Of a stretch of 64,000 nt of DNA, positions 22,320-33,478 are shown in pieces. The first letter of the stretch is position 1. Every line of letters begins with the position of its first letter. Source of the DNA: Manihot esculenta (lineage: Eukaryota; Streptophyta; Magnoliopsida; Malpighiales; Euphorbiaceae); the NCBI RefSeq assembly GCF_001659605.2, contig NC_035174.2, positions 22,208,027 to 22,272,026 on the forward strand, given 5' to 3'. A program made the position numbers and the translations under genes. The notes beneath the pieces were generated by a model. The model saw only the letters and a list, made by a program, of their open reading frames with translations, ran no database searches and had not been told where the DNA came from.

Positions 22320-23690
22320 AGATGCAGAGTGATCACTTTCCCTAGGTCTCCAAAAGATGTGACATGGGTGGACCCGACACTTATCACCCATAAGCTATCT
22401 ATCGACAAAACAATAAAGCCAGTACAGCAAAAGAAAAGGAAGTTTGCTTTGGAGAGACAACAAGTGATTAAGGAGGAGGTTAATAAGCTAAGTACAAAAT
22501 TAATAAAGGAGGTCCAGTATCTTACATGGCTCACCAGTGTGGTACTTGTAAAGAAGGTCAATTGAAAATGGAGGATGTATGTGGATTTTATCGACTTGAA
22601 TAAAGTATGTCCAAAGGACCATTACCAACTCCCATCTATTGACAGGTTACTAGACTCGACCTTAGGTCACGCTGTAGTTTCCTTTCTTGATACCATTTCA
22701 AGTTACTACCACATCATGATGGATACCGAAGATGTAGAAAAGACTGCATTCATTACCGATATAAGAGTATTTTGCTATAAGGTGATGCCGTTTGGACTAA
22801 AGAATGCAGGGGCCACTTATCAAAGGCTAGTGTCAGGTATCTTCAAAGACTTGGTAGGGTCAACAGTCGAGGTGTATGTGGATGACATAGTGGTAAAGAG
22901 CTGATCATTAGAAGATCATCCAAATGATATCTAGAAAGTTTTTAATGTACTAGATAAGGCAGGTATGAAACTAAATCCTGAAAAATGCACTTTCAAGGTG
23001 AAAGCTAGGAATTTTTTGGGGTATATAGTTTTAGAAAAAGGCACAGAAGCAAACCCTGAAAAAATTAGTACCATCCAAAATATGGAGGCACCTAAAACCA
23101 TTAATGAAATACAAAAGCTGAATGGGCAGGTCACAGGTCTTGGGCGGTTTATATTATGCTCGGCCAGAAGGTGTTTCCCCTTCTTTAAGGCCTTAAAAGG
23201 CAAAATAAGTTTTTTTGAGAGGAAAAAGAAGTATTTGAAAGTTTAAAAACCTTTTTATAATCTCTCCCTTTACTAAGCTCGCCCGACGAAGATAATGTTT
23301 TATTTCTATACTTGTTTGTGACATAGGAAACAATAAACTCAGTACGCATTCGTGATAAAGAAGGGAAGCAAAGCCTAGCCTATTATGCCAGCCATGTCTT
23401 GAAAGGGGAAGAACTGAACTATCCTTCTCTAAAAAAATTAGCTTGGCAGTCCTAATGTCTGCCACAAAGTTATGTCCATACTTCAAGTCACACACCATAG
23501 AAGTCAGGATAAATTACCCGTTGCGAAAGATTTTGCATAGGGTATAGCTATCAGGACGACTGTACAAATGGGTGATAATACTGTTAGCTTTTGATATCGT
23601 GTATGTCCTAATAAAGGCCATGAAAGCCCAGGCAGTAGCCGATTTTATTGCAGAATTAACTCTGCCACTAGAGTCTTCATAATTTCTTGA
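22320..23690 (+). pseudogene. Tat element reverse transcriptase and first RNase H
   Basis: RT blocks in order: VLVKKVN near 22545, MYVDFIDLNKVCPKDHYQLP at 22575, TAFITDIRVFCYKVMPFGLK near 22745, and the intact catalytic VEVYVDDIVVKS near 22870. Then LNPEKCTFKVKARNFLGY and a thumb/connection region to 23240. The first RNase H (23240-23690) is full of stops; phrases such as YASHVLKGEELNYP can be followed across frames near 23380. Stops at 22563 and 22902 and several frameshifts break it. Confidence 0.85.
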
Positions 23691-23699
23691 ATCAACCAT

Positions 23700-24110
23700 T
23701 AAGGAGTGGAAGGTTTAGGCGGATGGAGCTTGTGGAGCGGGGGGTTCTGGAATTGGGACCCTCTTACATAGTCAAACCAGGATAAAGTTTCACTATGCGG
23801 CAAAACTCGCTTTTAATACTACCGACAACGTAGCTGAGTATGAGGTTGTGATAATGACCCTAAAAATCATTAAAGAAATAGGCATACAGAAATCTATTGT
23901 TTTTAATGACTCACTATTGGTTGTTAATCAGTGCTAGGGACAGTTCAAAATCTGAGATTTGAACCTCATAAAATACAAGAAAAAGGTTTGGTCCTTAATG
24001 GATATGATCAAAGATAGGTAGGGCAACTACGAGCTTCACCAGGTGGTTAGAGGTGATAATGAAGAGGCCGATTTTTTTGCCAAAATGGCAGTGGCAGGAG
24101 AACAACATTT
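23700..24110 (+). pseudogene. Tat element second (archaeal-type) RNase H
   Basis: After the first RNase H, a further RNase H fold reads ADGACGAGGSGIGTLLHSQT at about 23721, then TTDNVAEYEVVIMTLKIIKE, VFNDSLLVVNQ and VRGDNEEADFFAKMAVAGEQ. The Asp, Glu, Asp, Asp catalytic pattern can be followed (ADGAC, AEYE, NDS, NEEAD). A second RNase H between pol RNase H and integrase is diagnostic for the Tat lineage. In-frame stops occur near 23935, 23965 and 24020. Confidence 0.8.
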
Positions 24111-24332
24111 AACTTAACCATTTCAATTTGAAGAGCTGCATGCTCCAACAACTAATGAGAAAGAGTCTTTTCTCATAGAGGAAGGAGAATCATAGATGAC
24201 AACCGTGTACAAGTTTTTGATACAGGATGATCTACCGGCCGATGAATTGACAACTAAGCAGGTAATAGGAAAATACTCTAAATATGCACTAATTAATGGA
24301 TGGTTGTATAGAAGATCCTCAACTTACCCATT

Positions 24333-24337
24333 GCTGC
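24333..24337. repeat. Target-site duplication GCTGC, left copy
   Basis: GCTGC directly precedes LTR start TGTAACGACC. The same five bases follow the LTR end at 26664-26668. Confidence 0.9.
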
Positions 24338-26663
24338 TGTAACGACCCGAAAATCGGACCGCTACCGACGCTAGGATCCAGGTCGGCTTAAGGCCGCCGG
24401 GACCCGTAGCAAGCCTAACATGCAACCTGTAAACCTGTTTAATCCCATACATGATCAAGAAAATACATAAAAATTTAAAACTTTTCTTTCGTTCATACAC
24501 CAAACTCAACCTGTGCATGCACTATACATAAACATAATCATAATCATGACCCCTCTGTGGGATCTCATCAATGCCCCAATGGGCGATACGTCATAAGTTG
24601 AGTTGGTTTGCATAATCATCATAAAATATCTAAGATCATGTATTAAAAGGGATATCTTATACATATAGTCAAGCACAACCTCTAATCTTCAAAGTCATTA
24701 CATGACTAAAACTGTACTTTTATATAACATTAATACATTCATCATGTCCACACTATCTATTACATACACATGACTTCATTACTCTTACGGACCTCCTGGT
24801 CTACCCTGTACCTGCAATCCTGGGGAAAAAAATGGGAGAGGGGTGAGCTACTAGAGCCCAGTGAGCAGAATAATAAAAACATTTAAATCATATGGCATCA
24901 TGGAATGCATCACATCACAGCTAATCACATCAAGGATGAACTTGTACCAATAGCCCTCTACATAGTCCAACTGTGCCAGAACGTAGAATGGGTCCTGGTC
25001 TTTCTCTTACATAACATAGCATAACATAACAGTCCAACTGTGCCAGAACGTAGAATGGGTCCTGGTCTTTCCCTTACATGGTGCCAGCGAACGTAGAATG
25101 GGTCCCACTGGTCTTACATTCCGTACTGTACATATCACATTGTCATATCATAGATCGAGGGCTTTGGATCATCCAACGTTCATCCACAACAATCAACAAT
25201 AAAGTATGCAATGCAACATATTCGTGAATTCTAATGCAAACAACCTAGTACATCTCATGGCATTCATGATGCGTGAAACATGCTAAAAAGTCCATTATTT
25301 GCTTTAAAACATAATGAGTTATTCCACTCACCTCCGGATAGCTCTGACCAGACACTGGAGCAGCTGACTCACTGCTGGGGTCCTCGGTTCCTCGGGTCCG
25401 AACCTACACAGGTGGACTCAAATGAGGGACCAAACAAACATGAACATAACTCTAAACTACTCCCCAAAAACCCCCTAAAACATCATGAAACAATCATAGA
25501 AAAACATGCAAGAGAGGGCTGGACAGGGCACTTTCGGCGGCAGGTTCGGCGGCCGAAAGTCCCTCCAGAGCCGAAAGTCAGGCAGGTTCGGCGGCACCTT
25601 CGGCGGCCGAAACTCCCAGACAGAGGCGAAACTCATGCATGTTCGGTGGCACTTTCGGCGGCCGAAACTCCCAGACAGAGATAAAAGTCTCCTTTCGGGG
25701 GCAAGCTTCGGCAGCCGAAGGCTGCCTCCACAAGCATGTTCGGTGGCCGAAAGTTCCTTCGGCTGCCGAACCTGGTTTCTCCCTTAGTGATAGAAACTCA
25801 GCTCTTCTATGCACATTTGCCTCCAAAACTATCCAATCAAGCATAAACCTATTCTACAACATTCTCAATCACACACAAACAAGCATACAAGTTCCTAGGG
25901 GCATCAAACCAACAAAAACCCCAACTACAACACAACAAGCAACTCACATTGTTCATAAACACATATAAACCCATAAACCTAACCATGAGCTAAACATGCA
26001 TTCTACCCCATAGATCCACTTAAAACTTACTTAAAACATGCAATGAGCTTAAGATCGGCTCTTACCTCGTGGAGATCGAGAGAGATACGACCTAAACTCG
26101 GAGATGGGAGGGGTTGAGTTCCCTTGAACCTCAAAGCTCCAAAACTTTGTTCAAACCTTGAAAATCTTCAAAACAAAGTAGAAACTCATGAAAATCGAGT
26201 AGGATTGGAAGGAAAGAACTCAAGATCGGTGAGGGACGGCGGAGAGCTCACCTTGGCCGAAAATGGGAAAAAAGCTCACCCGTTTTTGGCTAAGGGACCC
26301 TTTTATAGTGGCTGGCCAGGCCACGTTCGGGGGCCGAACGTGCCTCCGTATGCATGCCATGTTCGGCGGCCGAACTTGAGGTTCGGCGGCCAAACCTTGA
26401 CTTCCCTCACTTATGCTTTCGGGGGCCTAAAAGCGCTCCCGAAGGCATGCATGTTCGGCGGCCGAACTTAAGGTTCGGCGGCCGAACCTGAGTTTTCCTC
26501 CAAGGTTGTTTTCATGCAAAAACTCATTTCCATTTTACTTAAAATCATGAAATACCTTAAAACATTTTATGAAAACATGTTTCTACCCTACTAGAGGCTT
26601 CTGACATCCGAGATTCCACCGGACGGTAGGAATTCCGATACCGGAGTCTAGCCGGGTATTACA
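24338..26663 (-). mobile_element. Tekay-type solo LTR (2326 bp) inserted in the Tat integrase
   Basis: TGTAACGACC...GGGTATTACA with perfect 5-bp flanks GCTGC. It matches LTR B (6392-8677) along its length and contains no internal element sequence. That makes it a solo LTR, formed by recombination between the two LTRs of a full element. Minus-strand orientation is given by TATAAAA at 26301-26307. It has three units of an ACGTAGAATGGGTCC repeat at 24966-25110 and GGCGGCCGAA motif clusters at 25528-25775 and 26325-26490. Confidence 0.93.
26301..26307 (-). promoter_or_regulatory. Predicted TATA box of the solo LTR
   Basis: TTTTATA on plus is TATAAAA on minus, in the same context as 8315-8321. 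If active it would fire leftwards, antisense to the Tat element. Confidence 0.5.
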
Positions 26664-26668
26664 GCTGC
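26664..26668. repeat. Target-site duplication GCTGC, right copy
   Basis: Exact match to 24333-24337; integrase sequence resumes here. Confidence 0.9.
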
Positions 26669-27865
26669 ATTGTGTGATCGAAGAAGAAGACTAGGAAATC
26701 CTAAAGGATATTCATGAAAGTGATTGAGAAAGCCACAAAGAAGCTTGAACGATCGCCCAGAAAGCGTTCAGACAAGGGTACTACTAGCCAATGATGATAC
26801 AAGATGCGAAGCAGCTTGTCTAGGAGTGTCGAAGATGTCAAATACATGCGAACATTCCAAGGACCTCGAGAGAGATGCAAGCGACAATTGAAAGTATCTG
26901 GCCTTTCTTTCAGTGGGGGATAGACATCCTTGGCCCATTCCCGAAGGCATTCGGGTCGAGGAAATTCGTAATTATGATAGTGGCTCATTTTAGCAAGAAG
27001 GCTGAGGCTGAGGTAGTTCAGTCTATTACCACCCAATATTCTATCTCTTTCGTCAGCAAGAACATCTTCACTTGGTTTAGAATCCCAAAGGTAGTGATCA
27101 CTGACAATAAAACTCAGTTTGCGAGCTCTAAGTTTAAAGATTTCTGAAAGAAATGGGAGATTGACTTAAGATTCAGTTTGGCCTATCATCCGTAGATTAA
27201 TGGAATGACTGAGGTTACAAACAAGCCTATCCTACAAGGGCTAAAGAAAAGACTCAATAAATCCAAGTGCAACTGGCTTGAGGAATTACCCCACATACTT
27301 TGGGCATACAGAACAACCTCGAGAACAACCACAGAAAAAATACTTTTCTCTCTTGTATACGGGGTTGAGGCAATTATCCCCGTGGAAATCCAAATAAGCA
27401 GTTTCAAGACACAACACCCTAAGATTTCAAGAAATCCTGCAAAAATGCAATTTAATTTGGATCAAACCGAATTTCTAAGGGAAAAGACCGCAATCAAAAT
27501 GGTGATTTACAGAAATAAAATATTCAAAACGTTCAATAGTAAAGTCAAGCCACATGCTTTTAATGTGGGGACTTAGTCCTTGAAAGAATGGACGTAACAA
27601 GCGGTAATGTTGGGTCTAGTAAGTTAGGCGAAAACTGAAAAGGACCATTTAAGGTCTCGAAGGTTATACATCTAGGTTATACATCTAGGTTCTTATAAGC
27701 TGGCCAAGTTAGATGGCCGAGTCATTTTCCACATTTAGAATACTTATAACTTGAGGAAATTTTATCAATAACAATTAAAGAGATATTTTTTTATATGTTG
27801 TGTTCTTTAGTGATAAAGAACGTTGGGATTGCCTTCTTCAAAAAAGATTAAAGAGCATTTATTAA

Positions 27866-28330
27866 ATGCCACCTAATACGAGTGTTAGTCCCACTAAATA
27901 AGGCATCTTATGTCAGGCAGGTTCCATCACGCCACCTAATTTGGGTGTTAGTCTTGCTAAACAAGACATCTTATGCGAGGCCACAAATTCCATCAGGCCA
28001 CCTAATTTGGGTGTTAGCCCGCTAATCAAGGCATCTTATGCTGAGCTACAAGACAGGTTATATCAAGCCATAATCTGAGTGTTAGTCCCACTAATAAAAG
28101 TATTTCGTGACAAGCCACAAGATGGGTGTTCATCAGGCTCAACGATCGGGTATTAGTTCTATATTCATAAGAAATATTTCTAAGGCCCAGGCTGCAAGGT
28201 GAATATCCGCCAGGTCGCCTATCCGAGTGATTGGTCCCATTTCACATAATTTCCAAGGTATTTATTTCATAGCCACTAGTCAAGCCAGTAACTGGGTTTT
28301 ATAATCGGATGTTGACCCCTTAGTAGTTTT
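27866..28330 (+). repeat. Degenerate ~70-bp tandem repeats in the Tat 3' non-coding region
   Basis: Five to six imperfect units carry the recurring words GCCACCTAAT, GGGTGTTAGTC, GCATCTTATG and CATCAGGCC, starting near 27866, 27932, 27996, 28064 and 28135. The last units are strongly diverged. Related words (GGTGTTAGTCCTG, CAGGCC) occur at 52490-52620 in the other Tat fragment, so the block belongs to the family. Confidence 0.8.
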
Positions 28331-28463
28331 TTCAAGAAGTTATTTAAGTCTGGTTTGACAAAGGTTGGATGAGGGTTCCGAACGAGTATGGAACATATAA
28401 ACACTTAGTGAAAATAATAAGAAGATATGAGAAAAAATATTTTTCATTAAAATCACAAAAAGA

Positions 28464-28822
28464 TTACATGGGAGGAAGGATGTCATCAGTTTCCTCCTGA
28501 GTCTTTATTATATCAGTGTTTCCTACATCTATTACATTATCTGCAGAAATCCTATCATTGGAATTTTCCTTAGCTTGTCCCTCTTCCTCTAACGCTTCCT
28601 CATCACTCTCCTCCTCCTCTGAAAATATACTGTCTATCCAAGAGTTCGGCACTGGGAACCGCTAAAGAGGCCAACACCATGGTCAGCACAAGACCTTTTC
28701 ATAAGTTTAATATAGTCAGGTAAGGTGCAATCCTCAGCCAATACACTGAGCTGGACATCATATTTCTCGATCACTTTCATATCTTTATTAAAATCTGCTT
28801 TCAGATGCTCTTCGTAGACCAT
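28464..28822 (-). CDS. Antisense ORF in the Tat 3' region, split by one frameshift
   Basis: Two overlapping minus-strand frames lie between the tandem repeats and the 3' LTR. The upstream part (28822-28634) begins MVYEEHLKADFNKDMK and reads SVLAEDCTLPDYIKLMKRSC. The downstream part (28652-28464) is very acidic (FSEEEESDEEALEEEGQ). A one-base shift near 28640-28650 would join them. Amino-acid composition is charged and helix-like. Retand/Ogre-type Tat elements are known to carry accessory ORFs between pol and the 3' LTR, some antisense, and this fits that position. I assign no function. It may be a relic: it is short (about 120 residues in all) and the start upstream is unclear. Confidence 0.45.
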
Positions 28823-29200
28823 GATGGCAGCCTCTGTATGGATTTAGTCATCCACAGGATGAAAGAGAAGAAGAGAAAGTATTCCCATTCATTTTAAAAG
28901 GAAAAACAAGCTGAAATTACCTTGAAAGTAAGGAAGTGTGAAAGAAAAAGAGGAATGACAGAGTCTTTTTTAAAAACAAAGATGTCAGTGATATTTGGAG
29001 TAGAAGAAAGGATTCTTATATGGTGGCTTCACTGGCAAGTCTTAAATGCAACTCGAGAAATAAGACAATCATCGTTAATGAAAAAGAGCAGGCGAAATAA
29101 CGTAAGTAAGAAAAGGCCAATCTAAATCAACAACATGTCCTAGATCATGAAGACAACTATCAACTTTGAATCTAAAGCATCGAAGACGAGCAGGGAACCT

Positions 29201-29733
29201 CTAATATAACACAACAATCGTCCAAAATAAGCATAAGCTGTCACCAAAAAAAGGATCATGTGGCAAAGGTCTGATAAACCGATACACGATCCCACTTGAG
29301 AAAAGGAAGACCCAGACACCATTGCAGCCGACTCTTCATCAAGACTCGTCCTCCCCTTAAGAGATCGAATCTTCACATAAAGTTACCGTTAATAGGCACA
29401 ATCCAACAAATTTTCATTATGTCTATAATCATGGAATCCACGACTGATTAGCGGACAATATTCCATATCAATTAGCTGGTCACATCATTATTGAATTTTT
29501 AAAAAAATACTATAATTAACTCCATGTTTTTACAGTATAAAAACTAATAATTATAGAGATAAAAATACACAATTTTTACACAACTACTCTTGAATTTTAA
29601 GCAATTCATTTTACTCACTCTATTTTTCAATTTACTGACTTGAGCGTCAGAGTGACTGTCACAGGGGATAATCATCTTACTTTCTCTTGGTTGCAAAATC
29701 GACCAATTGCAACACACCTCTCTTTCGACTACA
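29201..29733 (+). repeat. 3' LTR of the Tat element
   Basis: It pairs with 19601-20133. A purine-rich stretch (GACGAGCAGGGAA, 29185-29197) just before it is the likely polypurine tract. The related element at 53.2 kb has GACTAGCGGGGGGGA at the same place, supporting the boundary. Confidence 0.75.
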
Positions 29734-32700
29734 TCAAATAAATTATATTTAAATAATAAAAAAATAAATTATTTTATTAAAAAATATTTTTCAAATTAAA
29801 TTATTTTTCATACACAAACAGATTATAAGGCTCCCATCCTTTTATTTAGTTTATTTTTACTTGGAAACACTTTCCGCAGTTAGTAATGGAGCGTTCACCT
29901 CCCGTCCTTTTATTTGAACAGTGGTTTTAGCTTCCCTTCTAGTATCATAAAAAATATTGTTTAAGCTCCATTTTAGTTTATAATAAAATCTTCAATTAAT
30001 AAATAATTTGTTTATTTCATAATAATTAAATTTTTATATTTTTAAATATTTAATATATTTAAAAATTTTAGTTAATAGAAAATATTTTCTTAATTAAAAA
30101 AATTTAAATAATTTTAAAGAAAATAACTTCACATTTTAAAAGAGAAAATTATTTTTTATAATTTAAGGTTTTTATTAAAATTTTTATATATAAATTCATT
30201 AATATATTTTATATTTTAAATTAAAATTAAACCATAGAAAATAAATTATTTGGTTAAAAATATTTTTCATAAAAAATAATTTGTACAAAAAATATTTTTC
30301 ATGAAAAATATTTTTCAGTTACAAATTATTTTTTGCAAAAATTTCATTTGTTTGTAGAAAATAATTTTTATTTAGAAAATATTTTCTATAAAAAATATTT
30401 TTCAATAAAACAACTTATTTTTTATTATTTAGTTTTAATTTAAAGAATAAAATTTATTAATAAATTTATGTACAAAACTCTTGATAAGAATCTCAAGGGT
30501 GGAAAATATAACTTTTTCTTTTTTTAAAATGATTTATTTTTTTTATTAAAAAAATATTTTTTATTGATTAAATTTTTGGAGTGTTCTAAATATTAAAACA
30601 TAGAGAAAATATTTTTTTTAAAAATATTTTTCATGAAATAAATGGAGGCTAAAATTTTAAAAATTTTAAAATGGTGAGGGATTCTAACACCATATTTAAA
30701 AAAAAAAAAAAAACCATTCAACTCAAAAGTTTATATTTATAGATTAATATTTAAAAACTCAACCTCCAATTCTGTAATCTTTTTTAAAAAAAAATGAAAA
30801 TTGAAAATTGAGAGCGTAGAATCTGAAACCTCTCAAATTTACTCAGATATATTTACCACTAAATTAAATCTATGAGTACAACTCTGTAATTTATTGATAT
30901 TATAAGGCCTTTTTAGAATTGAGAAATTTTAATTTTCAAATTCAATTTCCATCAATTATGTAAAAAAAAAGCGAAAAGTTAAGTTTTTTTTTCTTTTAAC
31001 AAAGAGAAGTTGTCTTCTTATATCTATGGTAATTAGAAGAGAAATGCATATGTTCTATTAAAATGATATAAAATTACTTAGATTCACGAGTGAAGGATAA
31101 ATAAACTTTTTAAAATAAATTAAACTTGTAAGAGTTGAACTTGTGCCTTAAATGGAGAGACTTTTCCTTGTCCCCTTTGATTTGTTTTGGATTAACGGGT
31201 AGTTTTCATAAAGGGTAATCTCATGGTCCTACATAGTATCGTTTTCTACCTTTTTCTTTTGGCCAATCCACTCAAAAAAACCAAGTTTACATCATTTTCT
31301 ACTTTAATTCAACACGTTAAATTTTACATGGGTTGATTCGATTTTTATATTTATATATAATTTTAATTAATTTTTTAAAAATTAAAATATCAGAATTTAA
31401 AAAACATAGTATATATATAATATTTTATTTTTTTAAATATAAAATAATTTTATCGATAATAATAATATTAATTTATATTTATTATTTTTAACTGACATAT
31501 TTAATTTTAAAAATAATGTAAATTTAACATTTAAATATATAGTTTTATTAGTAAATGAATTTTATTTTATAGTAATAACTATAAAAATTTTATAATAAAT
31601 ATATTATTTTTAATTATTTTATATTTACTATTATTTTAAATTAAATAATAGATATAAAATTATTATTATAAAATAAAATTTATCATTATTAAAACGTGAA
31701 CTATATATTTGATAATTATATTATTTATCTTTAATTTGAATTTTAAAAATAAATTAAAATTACACCTAAAAGTAAATTGGATCAATTTATTTAAAATTTA
31801 AAATTTAAAATTAAAATATAAAATAATATAAATATTGAGATTTTTTCAGCTAATTCATATTTTTTAAAAAAAATAAATAAGTAAAACAATTACTAGTATT
31901 ATTTCTACCTTTTTCTTTAAATAAATACATACATAAATAAATAATATTATTTAATTTCTATAATAAAAATTGTATTAATTAATGTGATGCCTTAATTTTA
32001 AACAGTATGTAAAAACAATATGAGTTTTTAAAAAAGCTAATGAGTTAGAAAAAGTTTAATATTTATATTATTTTATATTTTAATTTAAGTATTTAAATTT
32101 TAAATAAATTAATTTAATATTAATATTTGAATATAATTTTAATTAAAAATAAATAATTCAATTAATAAAAATATAGTCTACTTTTTAACATTAAGAAATT
32201 TTATTTTATAATAATAATTATGAATATTTTATATTAGACATATTATTTAATTTTAAATAATTGTGTATATAAAATAATTAAAAATAATATATTTATTATA
32301 TAATTTTCATATTTATTATATTCAATATTTATTTTAATGTCATTGTCCAATTACAAATTCTTGAAATGGGTTCCGATAATCATGATTCGTGAACTATAAA
32401 CATAAATAGGACCCACGTTTGAATTTTTAATTAGTATGAATCACGGTAGCATGTGATATGTTGAGGAAATAATTATTATAAAATACAAATTAAATAATAT
32501 GGCTAATAATTTCACCCAAAAGATAAATTAAAAGTTATTTTTAGCCAATTGTCAAATATTCACAAATAAATCAATTAAAAAAAGTGTTATACATTTAAAA
32601 ATACAAAATCATTTCTATAAATAAACAGAATAAAAATATTCATTTAAATTTTATATTTAAATATAATATTAAATATATGAAATTCTAAATCTCATAATTA

Positions 32701-32991
32701 TAAAATAATTTCTATAAAATATGTTAGATTTATATTTGGTTATAGTGAAGTTTAAAGTTAAAAAAAAATTAATTTTTTATCACTCAAATTAATTGATGGA
32801 AAATTAAATATAATGAATTTAAATTTAATATAATTAAAATGTAAGATTAAATTATTGAATTTTAAAAATAAAAAAATTATGTATGTACAAATTTAGTCGG
32901 GTAGTAAGTGTATTTGAATAAATAGGTCTCAAGTTCTATTTCTTAATCTCCAATTTCCATTTCAATAAAAAATAGAGAAACGTATGTGTTG
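29734..32991. other. A+T-rich intergenic stretch without a gene
   Basis: No coding signal. 29740-30660 is dominated by GAAAAATATTTTTC-like words on both strands, the sort of sequence seen in old palindromic MITEs, but I could not find matched ends with a target duplication. A SINE-like relic lies at 30781-30885. The rest is A/T low complexity. Confidence 0.6.
30781..30885 (-). repeat. SINE-like relic, copy 1
   Basis: Plus-strand text ...GAATCTGAAACCTCTCAAATTTACTCAGATATATTTACCACTAAATTAAATCTATGAGTAC is shared with 34107-34203 and 57205-57285. Read on the minus strand it has a weak box-B-like stretch (GAGAGGTTTCAGATTC) followed by A/T-rich tail sequence, so a tRNA-derived SINE is likely. Confidence 0.5.
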
Positions 32992-32999
32992 ATTTTGAA

Positions 33000-33470
33000 T
33001 AGGGGTGAGCATTCGGTCGATTCGGTTTAAAATCAAACCAAACTGAATAAACCAAAAATTGAAATTTTAGTGTTTATGAAAACCGAACCAAATCGATTTT
33101 AGTCAGAAACTGAATCGAACTAAACCGGTCTGATTCGGTTCGATTCGATTCGATTTAATCGGTTTCAATTTTTAATAATTTTTTTATTTTTTACACTTTA
33201 TTTTTAATATTTTAAAATTTAATTAAAATATTTTAATCTTAATATAATTTAATTTCTCTATATTATTGAAAAAATATATTATTATCACTAATCGGTTCGG
33301 TTCGATTTTTTCAATTTTTTTCTGATCAAAATCGAACCGAATTAAAATAATCGAAATTTCTAAAATTAAAAATCGAACCGAACCGAAATGTATAAAAAAT
33401 CGAACTAAATTTTCAAATCGATTCGGTTTGATCAGTTTTTTCGATTTGAATTAAATAGTGGTCGCCCCTA
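33000..33470. mobile_element. hAT-like MITE, 471 bp, with 8-bp target duplication
   Basis: Ends are TAGGGGTGAGCA (33000) and TGGTCGCCCCTA (33470), 12-bp inverted repeats with two mismatches. Perfect 8-bp flanks ATTTTGAA lie at 32992-32999 and 33471-33478. The inside is a long imperfect palindrome: CGGTTCGGTTCGATT-type runs in the left half answer AATCGAACCGAACCG-type runs in the right half. No coding capacity. An 8-bp duplication and short terminal repeats point to the hAT superfamily. Confidence 0.85.
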
Positions 33471-33478
33471 ATTTTGAA

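Larger units (their letters stand above)
24200..27600 (+). pseudogene. Tat element integrase, interrupted by a solo LTR
   Basis: The zinc-binding N-terminal part begins INGWLYRRSSTYPLL before 24337 and resumes after 26668 with CIV..., ILKDIHES-like text. The DDE core follows: first Asp in FFQWGIDILGPFPKAFGSRK (26908), second Asp in PKVVITDNKTQF (27100), and Glu in GMTEVTNKPILQGL (27203). Then come EELPHILWAYRTTSRTTTEK and YGVEAIIPVEI, typical of plant Tat integrases. Besides the insertion there are frameshifts near 26700-26870 and stops near 27147 and 27194. Confidence 0.85.
19601..29733 (+). mobile_element. Tat-lineage Ty3/gypsy retrotransposon, decayed, with solo LTR insert
   Basis: Paired LTRs of about 533 bp lie at 19601-20133 and 29201-29733 in direct orientation. 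Between them are gag (about 20500-21260), protease (21790-22260), RT (22330-23240), RNase H (23280-23690), a second RNase H of the archaeal type (23710-24110), integrase (24200-27600), a tandem-repeat 3' region (27866-28330) and an antisense ORF (28464-28822). The extra RNase H and a long 3' non-coding region are recognised traits of the Tat (Ogre/Retand) lineage. Many stops and frameshifts make it dead. About 2.3 kb of its length is the inserted solo LTR. No clear target duplication remains. Confidence 0.85.

Noticed and set aside
27866..28330. CRISPR-like spaced repeats
   Set aside because: The units are contiguous and imperfect, without unique spacers of constant length, and the genome is a plant nuclear one; they are retroelement tandem repeats.
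29960..30655. Possible large palindromic MITE with GAAAAATATTTTTC runs and AGCTCCATTT / AAATGGAGGCT ends
   Set aside because: The ends are only loosely complementary and no target duplication could be matched; A/T richness alone can create such palindromes.
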